Positions 23,415 through 35,095 of a stretch of DNA of 64,000 nucleotides are shown one piece after another. Both the position numbers and the translations under genes were made by a program. The notes beneath the pieces were generated by a model. That model saw only the letters and a program-made list of their open reading frames with translations, was not told the DNA's origin and did no database searches. This stretch comes from Lichtheimia corymbifera B2541 (Eukaryota > Mucoromycota > Mucoromycetes > Mucorales > Lichtheimiaceae): the NCBI GenBank assembly GCA_000697475.1, contig JNEU01000657.1, forward strand, positions 1 to 64,000, read 5' to 3'. Positions within the stretch are counted from its first letter, which is position 1; each line of letters opens with the position of its first letter.

Positions 23415-23741
23415 ATGCGGCAGAACTTTATTGGAATGGTGGTTGGCAATGCCATGCAAAAGACTGTCAAGGTCAAGGTCACTCGCTCAAAGTTGCACCC
23501 TATCGTTCTCAAGGTATGTTACCGACATGACAAGTGTGCCTTTTATTCCGTTTGTTTACATACTCCCTCATTGGGTACCTAGACTATCAAATCGCACAAG
23601 AACTACCTTGCACACGACGAGAACCAGCTCTGTGGTTTGGGTGATGTTGTCCGTATCGAAGCATGCCGACCCTTGAGCAAAAACAAGCACTTTACTGTCG
23701 CAGAGATTGTTCGTAGCGCAAAAGGTGCCAACGCCAACTAA
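23415..23741 (+). CDS. MRPS17: Mitochondrial small-subunit ribosomal protein uS17m
   Basis: Two exons, 23415-23513 and 23583-23741, give 85 aa. The N-terminus FIGMVVGNAMQKTVKVKV and the later GLGDVVRIEACRPLSKNKHF are diagnostic of S17. The lack of a cytosolic uS11-like extension and the similarity to short bacterial S17 point to the mitochondrial ribosome. The intron 23514-23582 begins GTATGT and ends TAG. S17 binds 16S-type rRNA early in small-subunit assembly. Confidence 0.92.
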
Positions 23742-24588
23742 GTCCACAATACAAAACACACGCCCATCTACTTCAACACACACACACGCACGCATGTATA
23801 CTCCCACAACAACCCTTTACATTACCGCATGATATATACGCACATAGACGACACGCCATGATATATAAAACGATATTGGCCCATCGGAAATGAGGGATGA
23901 TTGGGGAAAAGGAAATACGGAATCCGGATGAGGATGTCCCGGATTGGGAAGCCATTTGGGGATCGAGAATGTTCATGGGGATAAGGTTGACAAGAGGACT
24001 TTTTTTCCCCTCGTAATGATCATCACGTTGCATAATTCATCAAGCGTAAATGAATGACCGTATATGTTATTGCATGATATCCGAGCTGCAACTGCAATTG
24101 CACTCCCACTCTTCGATATATCAATTGCATTTGTTACAAGATGAATAGGAGATTATGATACTATCGGAAGTATCATTCTAAAGGTAAAAAAAAAGAGGGA
24201 GGAAGGGAGAGGAGGAATAGGTCATCCGATTGTTTTTGAGCAAAGGGTACATGGGTGGTACCAAGTGATCAGCAATGCTGATGGTTCTAATTGTTGTACT
24301 TTTTGAAAGGGAGCTGTGGTTGCCTTTTTTTCCACTCCTCTTTCTCTTTTCCTTACTCTCTTCTTATCTATCGTATTCCCAGAATCATTCGAGTGACGAA
24401 TATATATCTCCATTCCTTATAGTCTCTTTTCTTCTCTCTCTCTGTCTCATACGCACTCTTAGGTTCTCTTGGCGCTTTGACCGACTCAAATACCCCAACC
24501 AACCAACCCATAACGCCATCGTTACGCGATCTCAAACTCGTTTCATTCGACAGTTTTGAATCTCGACCAAGACCAAGGTACCACCGTT
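23742..24588. other. Intergenic region upstream of the zinc-finger gene
   Basis: 3' UTR of uS17m with a CA tract, then AT-rich sequence and a long C/T-rich leader (24300-24580) before the C2H2 gene. No gene is seen. Confidence 0.4.
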
Positions 24589-25592
24589 ATGGATAAACCC
24601 AAGCTTCCTTCGATTGAAAGTATGCTGCAAGGAGCCACTGCAGCTACTCATACTCGCGGTAAGGTTCACTAGGATGAAAAATGACTTGTCTTGGCGACGA
24701 CGATGGGTGTCTAACCCAAACCTGGATTATGGATTGTGTAGTAGATGACTGTGTGCCATATGCTGAGCATCAACAGCCAGTAGGAATGACGATGAGCGGT
24801 GGTGGTCATCGACGGCATGCACCATTATCCGACAACATGCTATTCACTTCCACTACTACATCACATCATCCACGACTCGAAATGAGTGTAGCTACACATG
24901 GCATGCAAAAGTTGACGATCACCCAACCTGCAGCACCAATTGAACCTCGTCTTGATGAACCCCCTTTACTTTTGACACCACCACCTCGTCATCATCAACA
25001 ACAACGATCAACATCATCATCATCAAGAAATACACATATGCGATCGTTTTCTGATTTCTCACATCCATATCCAGATGTTCCTTTTATTCCTCCATCATCA
25101 TCATCATCCAACAGCAATCATTCGCATCGACGAGCCATTTCAACCAATTCATTGGATTTCATACTTCAACGTGGGCCACCGCCTTTTTCTTCTTCCATGG
25201 CAGAGGATGAGCATCCTGATGAAGAAGATGAGGAAGTATTGGCAAACAATAGCAGTGACGACGATCACCCTGGATCCATGGCAACAATGATGATGGCAAC
25301 ACCGACCACATTGACCACATCATCCTCAGGTGGATCTACAAAATACCATTGCCCTTATTGCGACAAGGGATTCTCACGTCCATCCTCATTGCGTATCCAT
25401 ACCTATTCACATACAGGCGAAAAACCTTTTGTGTGTACTGAGCCAGGATGTTCGCGGAAATTCAGTGTTCAGAGCAATATGCGACGCCATTTACGCGTAC
25501 ACGCCAAACGCGCTGTATGGCCAGATCAACATCATCATCGTTTCAGCTTGGCATCATCGACAATGACGAATCAGCAACACCAACACGGCTAA
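24589..25592 (+). CDS. C2H2 zinc-finger transcription factor
   Basis: Two exons, 24589-24658 and 24742-25592, give 306 aa. The short first exon (MDKPKLPSIESMLQG) was identified from its GTAAGG donor and phase. The acceptor is TAGTAG, so use of the second AG would drop one residue. Two tandem C2H2 fingers lie at about residues 224-277: HCPYCDKGFSRPSSLRIHTYSH, linker TGEKPF, then CTEPGCSRKFSVQSNMRRHLRVH. The remainder is Ser/His/Pro-rich with an acidic patch (DEEDEEV). The finger pair resembles those of fungal regulators of the Mucorales RPN4/Azf-like kind, but the target is unknown. Confidence 0.9.
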
Positions 25593-25959
25593 TAGGAGAG
25601 CGAGATTACACACACACACACACACACTTCCTTGTATACAAAAAAAGTCCTTTTCATTCTTTTACCCATTCCATTTCCTCACTCCATAGCCCTTGTACCA
25701 TATTGATTTTCTCTTTCTGCTGTGTTGTTTGATACATATATAAAGGACATCCCACGTTATTGACGATGATATTCATTTAAAAAGTTTCCATGCACACATG
25801 TGTCATCATGTAGATATCTATTAAAGTGAATGTGTGTGTAAAGAGAGAGAGAGAGAGAGAGAAGATCAGGATATAGGGATGATGAGGAGTGGGCGAGAAA
25901 GTGAAAGACAAAGAAGAGGGTGGGGGTCTATATATATACATGGATAGTGAAGGGAATAA
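25593..25959. repeat. Convergent 3' region with CA and GA microsatellites
   Basis: (CA)n at about 25608-25627 and (GA)n at 25841-25862. It holds the 3' UTRs of the zinc-finger gene (+) and the PAS gene (-). Confidence 0.6.
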
Positions 25960-26778
25960 TTACTTGATTGTTACACGTGGAGCAAGGCGAAAGACGACAG
26001 CGAGACCATCATTGGTAGAAGAAGCGATTGCCTCTACGGCTTGAGTTGTTGAAGAACCATTGTCATTGATGACCCAGTCAAAACGAAGGCGCATAATCAT
26101 GCCGCTGCTTTTGATGAGATCCAGCTGAGCCTGCACCGTATCCACATCCCGATCACAAACAAAGTTCAATAATGATTTCCCGAGAGCACGCTCACAATCG
26201 AGGCCCACAATACGTTCAGCCATCTGCGAGACAAACACAATCGTCGAATCGCACGTGAAGCGATTAAGGATCATGCAGAATCTTGGTTCTTGCTTCGTTT
26301 TCAGCTGCTGTTCCTGAATCCATTGTTCACTGCTTTCCAATGTTTGCCGTACACGTTCTTGATTGTCGCCCCAGCTCCCAGCAAGTTGCACAGTGCCATT
26401 CATATCCACAGACCATACTTCGTCAGCCATCGTGCTTCGTATCTTGTGTCCAGTGTCATTCGCATCGTATACAAAGTTGGTGCATACAATCACATCGTAG
26501 CAGTAATGCACCACCGTCTCCACCTCCACGTAATGGCCATCCTTGTGTCGCGTGTGGTAACGCACCATGCTCGACAATTTCTCATTCATCACGCTGGCTG
26601 CATGCACCCGAGCCAATGCCGGGATCTCGTTTGGGTGAAAATAGTCAAATCCACGTTTGCCTACTAGTTCCTCGGGCGTCCATCCAATAGCATCCACTAC
26701 ACTATCCGAAAGATAGACAAGATGTGCAGCTTCGCTATTATCATATATTGATATGAAATCGGGTAGTTCACTTGACAT
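25960..26778 (-). CDS. Two-PAS-domain protein (WC-1-related sensor or coregulator)
   Basis: A single exon of 272 aa from the ATG at 26778. The frame is open further upstream but reads as translated leader. PAS-1 occupies about residues 8-110 (VVDAIGWTPEELVGKRGFDYFHP) and PAS-2 about 155-250 (FVSQMAERIVGLDCERALGKS). The first PAS shows the spacing of the fungal white-collar family. The LOV cysteine motif (NCRFLQ-like) is absent, so a flavin photochemical role is unlikely, and there is no GATA zinc finger. It is probably a PAS coregulator or sensor partner; that is inference. TATATATA on the minus strand at 26945-26956 is a likely core promoter. Confidence 0.82.
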   Translation of the reverse strand: MSSELPDFISIYDNSEAAHLVYLSDSVVDAIGWTPEELVGKRGFDYFHPNEIPALARVHAASVMNEKLSSMVRYHTRHKDGHYVEVETVVHYCYDVIVCTNFVYDANDTGHKIRSTMADEVWSVDMNGTVQLAGSWGDNQERVRQTLESSEQWIQEQQLKTKQEPRFCMILNRFTCDSTIVFVSQMAERIVGLDCERALGKSLLNFVCDRDVDTVQAQLDLIKSSGMIMRLRFDWVINDNGSSTTQAVEAIASSTNDGLAVVFRLAPRVTIK

Positions 26779-27986
26779 AGAGAAAGAGGAGTGTAAAAGA
26801 ATATAAAAGAAAGAATGGATCAGAAACTCAACACCTTTAAAACAAAAGGAAAAGAGAGAAAACAAGTGGAGTGAAGAGAGAGTGAAAAAGAGATTCCAAT
26901 TGCTGTTCGGAGAGTGAGAGAATGTCCAAGTGAAAGAGAAGAAATATATATATAAACTATACACAAACCATGACCACCATCACCCAACAACGCGTGCCTG
27001 TGTAACTTTGCCATGGGAACATTGACGTGATTTTTCTCCTACAACTGCCGCAGGATCCTTTTCTTCGGTACATACACCGCACACACATACACACATGCAC
27101 TGACAAAATGATGCAAGGATACACACACACCCTTGTTTTACTCTCTCTCTCTCTCTCCCTCCCGCCCTTTCATTCTCGTTGTATAGGGAGCCGATGATGA
27201 ATGACGAGCTCGTTCTCTTTTTACCCCTTGGTAACTAAGCTTTTAATGTATGTTGAATTTTACTTTCATTCGTTTTGCAGAATACATTAAACATTTACAC
27301 ACACAACAAACGTAAATTGCCACCACCACCACCACCTTCTTCAACATGCCATTGCTTGATATATGTCTTGCTTTGTACATTGCAAAAGATCATATCGACC
27401 GTCAAGCTGAGTCATATTTTAGTGTTGCATGTGCATGGGTTCATGTAGTGCATAAATGCTCCAACTATTCCCCTTTGATGATATGCTGATCAGCAAACAA
27501 ACAAACAAATAGAAACAAGGTCCGAGAAAGTACACATCATCCCAGAACGTGGCATCATGACGACATGTTGATGAAATACGCAGCATGGCTTACCAAAGCT
27601 ATCCTCTTTTTCAGGAGAAAAAAAAGGTTGGATCCACCACCACTACTCCCTCCTGGATATATATATATATATATATATATATACACTTCTCCTTGAGTTT
27701 ACTATCTATGGATGGCACCATCACCACTATACCACCACACCAAGATGCTTGTTGGCTTCTTCCCTCTCTCTCTCTTTCTCCCCTTTTTCAACTAAATCCT
27801 TCTGGGGTGAGAATACGTCATAGATGCATCCAAATATCTATTTTGATCCCACACATTCATCAACAAAGGGCTACTTATAGTCGCAGCTCCAGCAAAAGAT
27901 ATCGAAACCACATGTCATCTTCCAATTGAGCAAGGAAACTCGTCTTTATCCCCATACATCATAGATCCTATCTACCGTGGACTATC
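26779..27986. repeat. Intergenic region with AT microsatellite
   Basis: The PAS-gene promoter (TATATATA at 26945-26956), a CT tract at about 27140-27158, and a perfect (AT)n run at about 27657-27683. No gene is supported. Confidence 0.5.
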
Positions 27987-29686
27987 CTATTCATCCATCC
28001 ATTGCCTTGTCTTCGCCCCGTCCATTCGTCTCTCAGTGGCACGTTGTCGTTTTATGGTTGCATCACCGTATGCTAGAATGGTCTCGATACCGGGTGCCTG
28101 TGCTTCTTCCATGATGACATCGGATTCTTGATGGGCTTTTGCACCACGAGTTTCACGCCTGGCCAGTTTGCGTTCTCTTTTTCCACGCATCTTGATGACA
28201 AAAAAAGTCACCCCTTTACTATATATCCAAGTCAGCCATACACAACATATCAAAGAGTTCCGCGCATTTGGATACATACTCGAATCTCCAACCCCACCAT
28301 ATAGTCGAGGATTGCAGACCCTTGCAGAGACCCTTGCAGAGAGGGCACATCGCTGTTCCCGGTGTCTGTAGCGGCTGGCGGATGGATACAGTCTAAGGGA
28401 ATAACATAAGCTTACCAATAGCTTTGTGATATAGCCCTTGTACCTACTATGTCGTGGAAATATACATGATCTGGGGCCTTGACCCGAATCAGCTGACAAC
28501 TTGTGCGACTCATAGTCCAGTAGGGTGCTTGTGGTCGATATACTTGGTTGAGGTATCAATTTGCCCTGGACTTGTCGGCGTCGGGTCTCACGTGAAGGTT
28601 GGAAAGACGTGAAAAAGGATGCCATATCCCCACATCCACACGCGATAGTCGACGAACCATGTGTTTTAAATGAAGTCTCTAGTTGTCCAAGAGAGATGCA
28701 AGCGTGAATGAGATCCAATCGGTGCTGGCATTTGTCGAATGGGTGCCATTGCAGGTATTGGTTGAATCGTGGGTTGACAATAAAAGGACGTAACTAGTTG
28801 ACAACTCCTGTCAAATAAACGTTGGAAGCCATTTTCGTTTTCCCATTCAATGTAGAGATTCGCTTGTTCTGTTCTTTTTAATTGAAGCGTGACATTGCTG
28901 AAGTCATTGCTGCGAGTAGTTGGTGGATAAGAAGCATAAAGGAAAAGGTTGGGGGATGGATGACAGCTGAATCTGAAAACTTGCATGATCTATCACTGAG
29001 TTGTACACACTGAATATGCTATTAAGCAATAAGAGAATAAACTTACGAAATGAAGCCTGCTGGTGATAAAGTTGTCAGTTCTGTGTTGTATTGTGTTCCA
29101 TTCTATAATTGATGATATTAGATTTGTAAAATGTGAAAATTGATAAGCCTTATACCTTGATGGCATCCACGTCAAAGCCTTCGTTCTTCAAGCGTGTCTC
29201 ATAAGCATAATCAAGTCTTTTGGCCTCGGCTTTGCTGCATTGACGAGTGGACCTTCTTCACCATGCTCCTCAAAGTAACGACTGCGTGATTTGTTGATGG
29301 CTCCAGCGGTTCTGGGGGGGTTGAATGAATCACAGAGCCCTTAAGCTGTCATTCCATAAATCCGAAAGCCCTCTAACAAGATAGCGTTTGCTCAGATGTC
29401 GCTCGTTTTGCTGTTCTTCGGGGTCTTGATCCAGAACCACTTGCTTATGGTACAACTTCTCCAGTCGTGTTCGATAGCAATTGATGCGATTGCAGCGCCG
29501 TCGAAAAGCGGTATAGTAGCTTTTATTTTGGTTACTTGGCGTATACCTCGCGTACAGGGTGAGGAGGCATTAGTGATTCCACGTAGCTTAAAAACTCCAG
29601 ATGCAGAGGAAATACGTCTTTGACATTGTGCTTCAGCAGATCTTCGCTCAATGGTGCCAAAGGAAGAACCATTGATACCATAACGT
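27987..29686 (-). pseudogene. Decayed multi-segment gene of unknown family
   Basis: A long protein-like translation runs on the minus strand through several frames. It starts near 29680 (MVSMVLPLAPLSEDLLKHNV) and continues with KLYHKQVVLDQDPEEQQNER, then RYLVRGLSDLWNDSL. It shifts into SRSRYFEEHGEEGPL, shifts again into SKAEAKRLDYAYETRL, and later gives NLYIEWENENGFQRLFD, HDIVGTRAISQSY, LQGSLQGSAILDYMVGLEI and the C-terminal KRERKLARRETRGAK ending at 27987. Some joins can be introns (a TATAG acceptor at about 29103), but at least two shifts near 29325 and 29240 have no plausible splice sites, so I read it as a pseudogene. The family is not recognised. A mobile-element origin is possible but unproven. 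Confidence 0.5.
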
Positions 29687-29699
29687 TGTATATAGGATG

Positions 29700-30882
29700 T
29701 ACTACTACTATGTCTGATCTTTTTCAATTTCTAAGTATATGCTGAAAACCAATACAAAGCATAAAAAGCCGAACCTTGTCACCGTCACTTTATTCACGTA
29801 CCGTGGGCACCTCAGTTATGAGCACCAGTGATGATGCGAAAGCCTCGTGTTTCCCATTCATGATATGCTTGTTTGTCAAAGTACTCCTTGTTATTCCCAC
29901 GACAAAACGACTTTGCGATTGCATCTTGTTAAATACAGCTGCATCAAGATGAGATGCTACATCAAAGAAGTATGGTATGTATGTGATTCATTAAATAAAA
30001 AAGGGATGATTGGGCTTTATACATATGCCACAATGATGGGCCAGGACAATGAAAGTAGGAAAACAATGAAACCTCCTTATGAATGACCACAAAGATTAGC
30101 ACCGGCCCACAGGGTTGCAAAATATGATACACTCACCGTTAGTTGGGATATGTAGTTGAAGCAATCAAAAGTACGTGGTAGAGGAAAGGGATGTGTGATG
30201 TACGATGCATGACAACATCCTAGTTTATATGCACTTGGTGGGCGTGTGAACATCTATTGCGCACGAACGGAGGAAAGAGTGATAGAATTCTTGTTGGGAT
30301 GATCCAAAGACTGATAGATTGGTACATAGTGATCCGAAAAGTGATGGGATGACGGCTGCATCAGCAACACTAAGTCTTCTTAGATACCAGCAAGCATACC
30401 CACCTGGCATTGGCAACATGAGAAGACATCAAGGCATGAGTAATTATGTATGCAGAAGATGGTAAAATATGAAAACGAAAAAAGTAAACGAGGATGACAA
30501 GAGGATGAAGCAGATCCCGCGTTAAAAAAGAGAAGCGAATACACACAACATAGAGACGCGCCGTATCTTTCACTCGTGTGATAATGTTGCTCGTGCTTTT
30601 ACATCTACGGCTTCAACATCATGCACCCATAATCTCCCCTCCCTCAACCTTATCATTGGTAGACCTCTTCATCCGTCATCACTTTTTTATTGTATTTTAC
30701 AATCCATCTACTGTATCCATTGCATTGTGCTTATATGGCTAAACTTCTGAACCAGCAGTTGGAACTCATACGTGTCAATAAGCAATGCCTTGTGTAACGT
30801 GATTTGAATTTCGGTCGTGGCGGCATGCCAATGGGGATGGGATGCCAACTGCTTTTGGTTTCCATCGATACACGCTTGCTCA
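29700..30882. other. Intergenic region
   Basis: No gene supported. Open frames are short and conflicting. The right end is the SDF2 promoter and leader. Confidence 0.35.
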
Positions 30883-31863
30883 ATGAAGTTGAATCTCCTC
30901 GCATTGGCCATTGTACCTTTGGCATGGGCTGCATCCAATGTACCTGAAGTGGAAGATGGTAAGTCATAAATTCCATCCACTCCTTTTAACATCCATCGCT
31001 TACTCGTTATTGAATATGGGGGGAATCGATCAGGCTTTGAAATGGTGACTTGTGGCAGCATGGTCAAGATTACGAGTCAGTCTACTGGATACAAGTTGCA
31101 TTCACACGGCGTTGCTTATGGTATAGGATTGCATTGGATGATGTCGTTGGTTGTTGTACCTGAGCGCTGAATCATGTTGGGGGATTTCGATAGGAAGTGG
31201 ATCACAGCAGCAATCCATCACTGCGTTTCCCGAGGATGATGATAGCAACAGCTATTGGATCGTACGAGCTGCTGTAGGCAAACAATGCAAGCGAGGGTAA
31301 TCTGTCATGATGAACAAAGGGAAGGAAAGGTGAACCATATTGATATATGTCAATGATTAGGGAACCCGTACCATGTGGATCAGATATTCGTCTTCAACAT
31401 GCCAATACAAAAGCCTATTTACACAGCCATCAGCATATTTCTCCCTTATCGCATCAGCAAGAAGTCAGCTGCTTTGATGGAGAGGATACAGGTAACATAC
31501 GATGAAAAAGGATGAGCATCGGACAACAGCCTCACATGGTGGAAAACTAGGTGATGATTGGAAAGTGCAATGTTCAAGTTCAAGTACCAAGCATTGGCTT
31601 CGTGAAGAACCTGTACAATTTGTGCATGTGGATACCAAGTACTATTTGTCATCAAGCGCACAACACAAGTATGGCCAGCCTATTCCTGGTCAACTCGAAG
31701 TAGCAGCTGCCAAATCATCCTCCAAGAACACAAAATGGATGGCACAGGTAACACAAGAAAATGGATACAATGGAAATGGATGCATAATTGACTATTCGAA
31801 AACTTTTTATGTATGTGTATTGTGTGTGTGTGTGAATAGGAGGGCGTCTATTTTACAGCCTAA
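30883..31863 (+). CDS. SDF2: SDF2-like MIR-domain ER protein
   Basis: Six exons, 30883-30958, 31034-31120, 31194-31296, 31361-31491, 31530-31747 and 31840-31863, give 212 aa, the usual SDF2 length. The first exon encodes a clean signal peptide (MKLNLLALAIVPLAWAAS) and joins at a GTAAGT donor. The body has the repeated MIR pattern: VTCGSMVKI, KLHSHGVAYGSGSQQQS, YWIVRAA, then IRLQHANTKAYLHSH and FVHVDTKYYLSS, ending MAQEGVYFTA. SDF2 proteins act in the ER lumen in O-mannosylation-linked quality control, with Hsp40-type partners. The fourth intron is only 38 nt. The gene ends 43 nt from the stop of mL44 on the other strand. Confidence 0.93.
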
Positions 31864-31906
31864 TGAAGAAGGGGTCTTTTTTTTACGGTCTTTTTTTTCT
31901 CTTATT

Positions 31907-32978
31907 TTAAACGATGGCTTCAGTTGTGCCCAATACGGGGGGCTTGTAATTGTCGACATGGTTTGCATCCGATGGCAGCATGAAATCCTTTTCTTCTTTA
32001 CCATAGTGACTGATCAATGCATCTTGACAAGCCTATTGTGTATCCAATAAAACCCACATGATTAGAGACATAAAAGAGTGCTCACTCCTCCCACACTTAC
32101 TCTGAATTCTGCCATCTTGAGAGAGGATCCAAAACCTTCGCCCAACTTTGTCTCACCAGAAAAGACGCCAATGACATAAACAGGAGCACTGGAATGACGA
32201 CCGGTCTCGGAAAGCAACCGGGAGACGGGTGCTTCCTTTCCAAGTTTGCGAATGAGAGCAGAGAGATATCGCTTAGGGTCATTGAATTTGACGAGGGGTC
32301 GTACGTCGAGGTCACGTGATAGGATGTGTGCATGGACTAATTTTTTGGCAGCATCGAAACCTTGTTCCTTGTACACAGCACCCACAAGTGCATATAAACA
32401 TTCACCCAATGCGACCGATTGAACAGTGCTACGATCCCAACGCATGACATCCTGTAATCCGAGCTGTGTGCCGACCTTGGATACGGATTTGTAGACGAGA
32501 TGTGACTGAATCACCTTGTTCAAGCCCTCCATGTGCATGTTGGGATATTTGCTGTGATAATATTCGGTGACAAAGAGACCTGTTGCTCGTTTACCTATTA
32601 CCCACCCAACCATCTCCATCAGTAACGTGTGCTTTTACAAGTTCCTTTATATATATATCACACTCACCAAGAAGCACCAAATCTTGATTGCCCTTATTCT
32701 CCTCTGCCGACGAGTGCGTCACAGCTTGCTCAAGCACAGCAGGATTCAACGACTGCAAACCAATACGTGCGCCAAATGCTGATAGTGCAGAATCGATCTT
32801 GGGAGCAATGGCTTCTTGTTGTCTGACAGCCGATCGAGCATGGATGGCACGGGTTGCTAAATTGAAAAACATGGCAAGGTTGGTACGATCGTCTCAATTT
32901 TACGTATATCGAAATGGTGCTCTAACCTCGGAAGCATGCTGGTGTGGAGGTGTGGACGCGGGACAATGCTCGAAACAT
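31907..32978 (-). CDS. MRPL3: Mitochondrial large-subunit ribosomal protein mL44 (MRPL3 type)
   Basis: Four exons, 32978-32927, 32856-32668, 32594-32101 and 32032-31907, give 286 aa. A start at 32872 is also open but reads through an intron. The upstream exon instead supplies MFRALSRVHTSTPACFR, a basic, hydroxyl-rich mitochondrial presequence, and splices at GTTAGA to a TTTAG acceptor in correct phase. The protein has an RNase III-like fold (AVTHSSAEENKGNQDLVLLG, then TVQSVALGECLYALVGAVY) that lacks the acidic catalytic set of true RNase III, followed by a dsRNA-binding region (SRLLSETGRHSSAPVYVIGV). This is the mL44 layout: a structural protein of the mitochondrial ribosome. Confidence 0.92.
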
Positions 32979-33676
32979 GCTTGGATATCAATAGTGCAAA
33001 GAGAGGAGAGACAAGCTGAATTTTGTGTCAAAGAAGACAGGCCCCAACAAAACTACGTCACATTGGTCAACCATTTCCACCCACTCGCTTTATCCTTGAC
33101 TGACAACATTATAAAGAAATTCCTTGTGGTCTCTTGTCGGCTTGAAAACAACTCTCCTGTATCCATGGCAACCATATATTCAATAGCAACAGTGGTGCAG
33201 CTTAGAAAGACATGTGGTGTGGCTTGTTCTTGCCCTCAGGACGATGATGTAGCTAGTATATAGATTGCCATCAGCTCATTTATGTTTTCGAATAAACGTT
33301 GTTATACTACCTTGATACGGAGAAAGTGCATGCATTTGAATTCTCTTTTGTGCGTAGTTATGCTAGTGTGGTGAATGCTGAGTTGCATTGATCGTTCACA
33401 CATGGATGATCCAGGCCGATGTTGTTTACTAAAGCCGATACGTTGTCATCATGTTATAGAGAGCATATATATAACCCATGTATGATCCATCCGATCCCTG
33501 ACACTGATCGCTCTTTCTCTTTGACCACCCATAACAGCCCACAAACAAGAATAACCATAATCAAGCCAATGAGGATATATAAAACGTGTTGATGTATGCG
33601 AAAAGATGCGAGATAAATAAAAGAAAGAGGATGTAGTAGTAAGTTAAAAAAAGAGATATGATCGAGTAGCGCGATA
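32979..33676. other. Intergenic region
   Basis: Upstream of mL44 and downstream of the bZIP gene. A plus-strand frame to 33263 overlaps the first mL44 exon in antisense and is treated as spurious. No gene is supported. Confidence 0.4.
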
Positions 33677-35095
33677 TTAAATGCGTTGGATCGCTGTTGA
33701 TGGTGAGGACTCTGTTGAAGTTGGTGGATATTGAGTGATTGTGTCAGAATGTGGTATAGGTCGATTGATCGCTTCCAGCACAGCTTGTGGATTCAAAGGA
33801 CACGACATATGTTCTTGTAACAAAGATTTCAAATGGAAGATTTCTTCACGTAGTCTTGCAGTTTCCATCTTGAGCTGCTCATTCGTGGCTGTCAAATACT
33901 CTGCACTACTTTGCAAATCTTGTACCCATTGCTTTTTACGCTGTCGACATTTGAAGGCAGCTAAAAAGGAGATCCCAATAAGTCTTCTGTGTGCGCCGCT
34001 TTTCCAATCCAATCCAATCCAAACCTTGACGATTTCTTTCCAAAAAGTTTTTACGTTTTTCTTCATCGTCGACATATTTGGTTTGTGCACGACGTTTGAT
34101 ACTAGGATGTTCATGAATGATCTCGGCTGTTGTTGTTGATGGTTGTGGTTGTGGTGGTGTAACATGAGCGGAAGTTGGATATTTTCGTTTCACAAAAGAA
34201 CTCGATGGAGGCGGCGGCGGGAATTCGTCATTGGATGATGGCGCCACTTGACCAGTCGTTTCCCGTCCTGGTGCTTGTGCTGATGATGGTGCTACGATAG
34301 CGGAAGCGGGTGAAGTGGATGCAGGATAATTATACATGGATGTCGATGATACCATTTGCGCACGGTCCACAATAGCGGATGATGTCGATGGAATGACTTC
34401 ATATTTCATCATGCTGCCTGATCGTTGATGATACGCTTTTAAATAATAAAAGTCACTCCTTGCCCTATCCTCTGTAGTACTCCTCCTCCTCAACTTACAA
34501 GAATGATGATCTCTTGATCGTTTATCTTCTGCAGGACCCGTCAACATGGATGGTGATAAAGGTCCACTGCGTAAAGAATCCCAAATGATTTCATCCTTTC
34601 GAGAAATGACACCACGAGTTGGACTATCGATAGCTGCCAATGGAGGTAATATGCGACGATTGCTGTTGCTGTTGCTGTTGTTACCCAGGGTTCGGTTATC
34701 CTCCTTGTCAATACCACTGGAAAAACTTTGCTCAAAAGGATTGGGCTCCTCATCCAACTTTGTTGTTCGTGGGAGTGTGGCATAAGTCGACGGCAATGAT
34801 TCGGTTGCAACAGAAGGCGAGGGGTCCGTAGGAGAAGTGGATGTGTGGCTATTATCAAGCAAGGGACATTCTAGAAACATAAACGTCGTTACCTATCATT
34901 CATGGTATTTGTATATAACATACCTCGTGCATTGTTGCTCGATGGGTTGACATTGGAAGTTGCAAGATCAGGCACTGCCGTTGCTGGGTATTGTTGTTGG
35001 CCTAAACTGCCTTCACGACCACTGCCTTTGTTGCCTTCCGACGACGTTGATGCTGCAAAAAGTGTTGCCATTTCATTTGACGGTGCTGCGATCAT
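33677..35095 (-). CDS. Atf1/CREB-type bZIP transcription factor
   Basis: Four exons, 35095-34924, 34870-34499, 34435-34025 and 33960-33677, give 412 aa with all phases closing. The bZIP basic region crosses the last splice site: EEKRKNFLERNRQ joins AAFKCRQRKKQWVQDLQ, the signature of the fungal Atf1/ATF-CREB family, followed by a leucine zipper (LTATNEQLKMETARLREEI). N-terminal Ser/Pro-rich segments with several SP/TP sites resemble the MAPK-responsive region of Atf1. It probably regulates stress-responsive genes from CRE-like sites as a dimer; the specific role is inferred from the family. Confidence 0.93.

Noticed and set aside
27657..27683. AT run as an origin or regulatory element
   Set aside because: It is a simple (AT)n microsatellite with no supporting context.
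30708..31067. 119-codon minus-strand open frame
   Set aside because: It begins at a non-ATG codon and lies antisense to the SDF2 signal-peptide exon and the second SDF2 exon, which are well supported.
32688..33263. 191-codon plus-strand open frame
   Set aside because: It is antisense to the second and first exons of mL44, and the mL44 model there has correct splice sites and a presequence.
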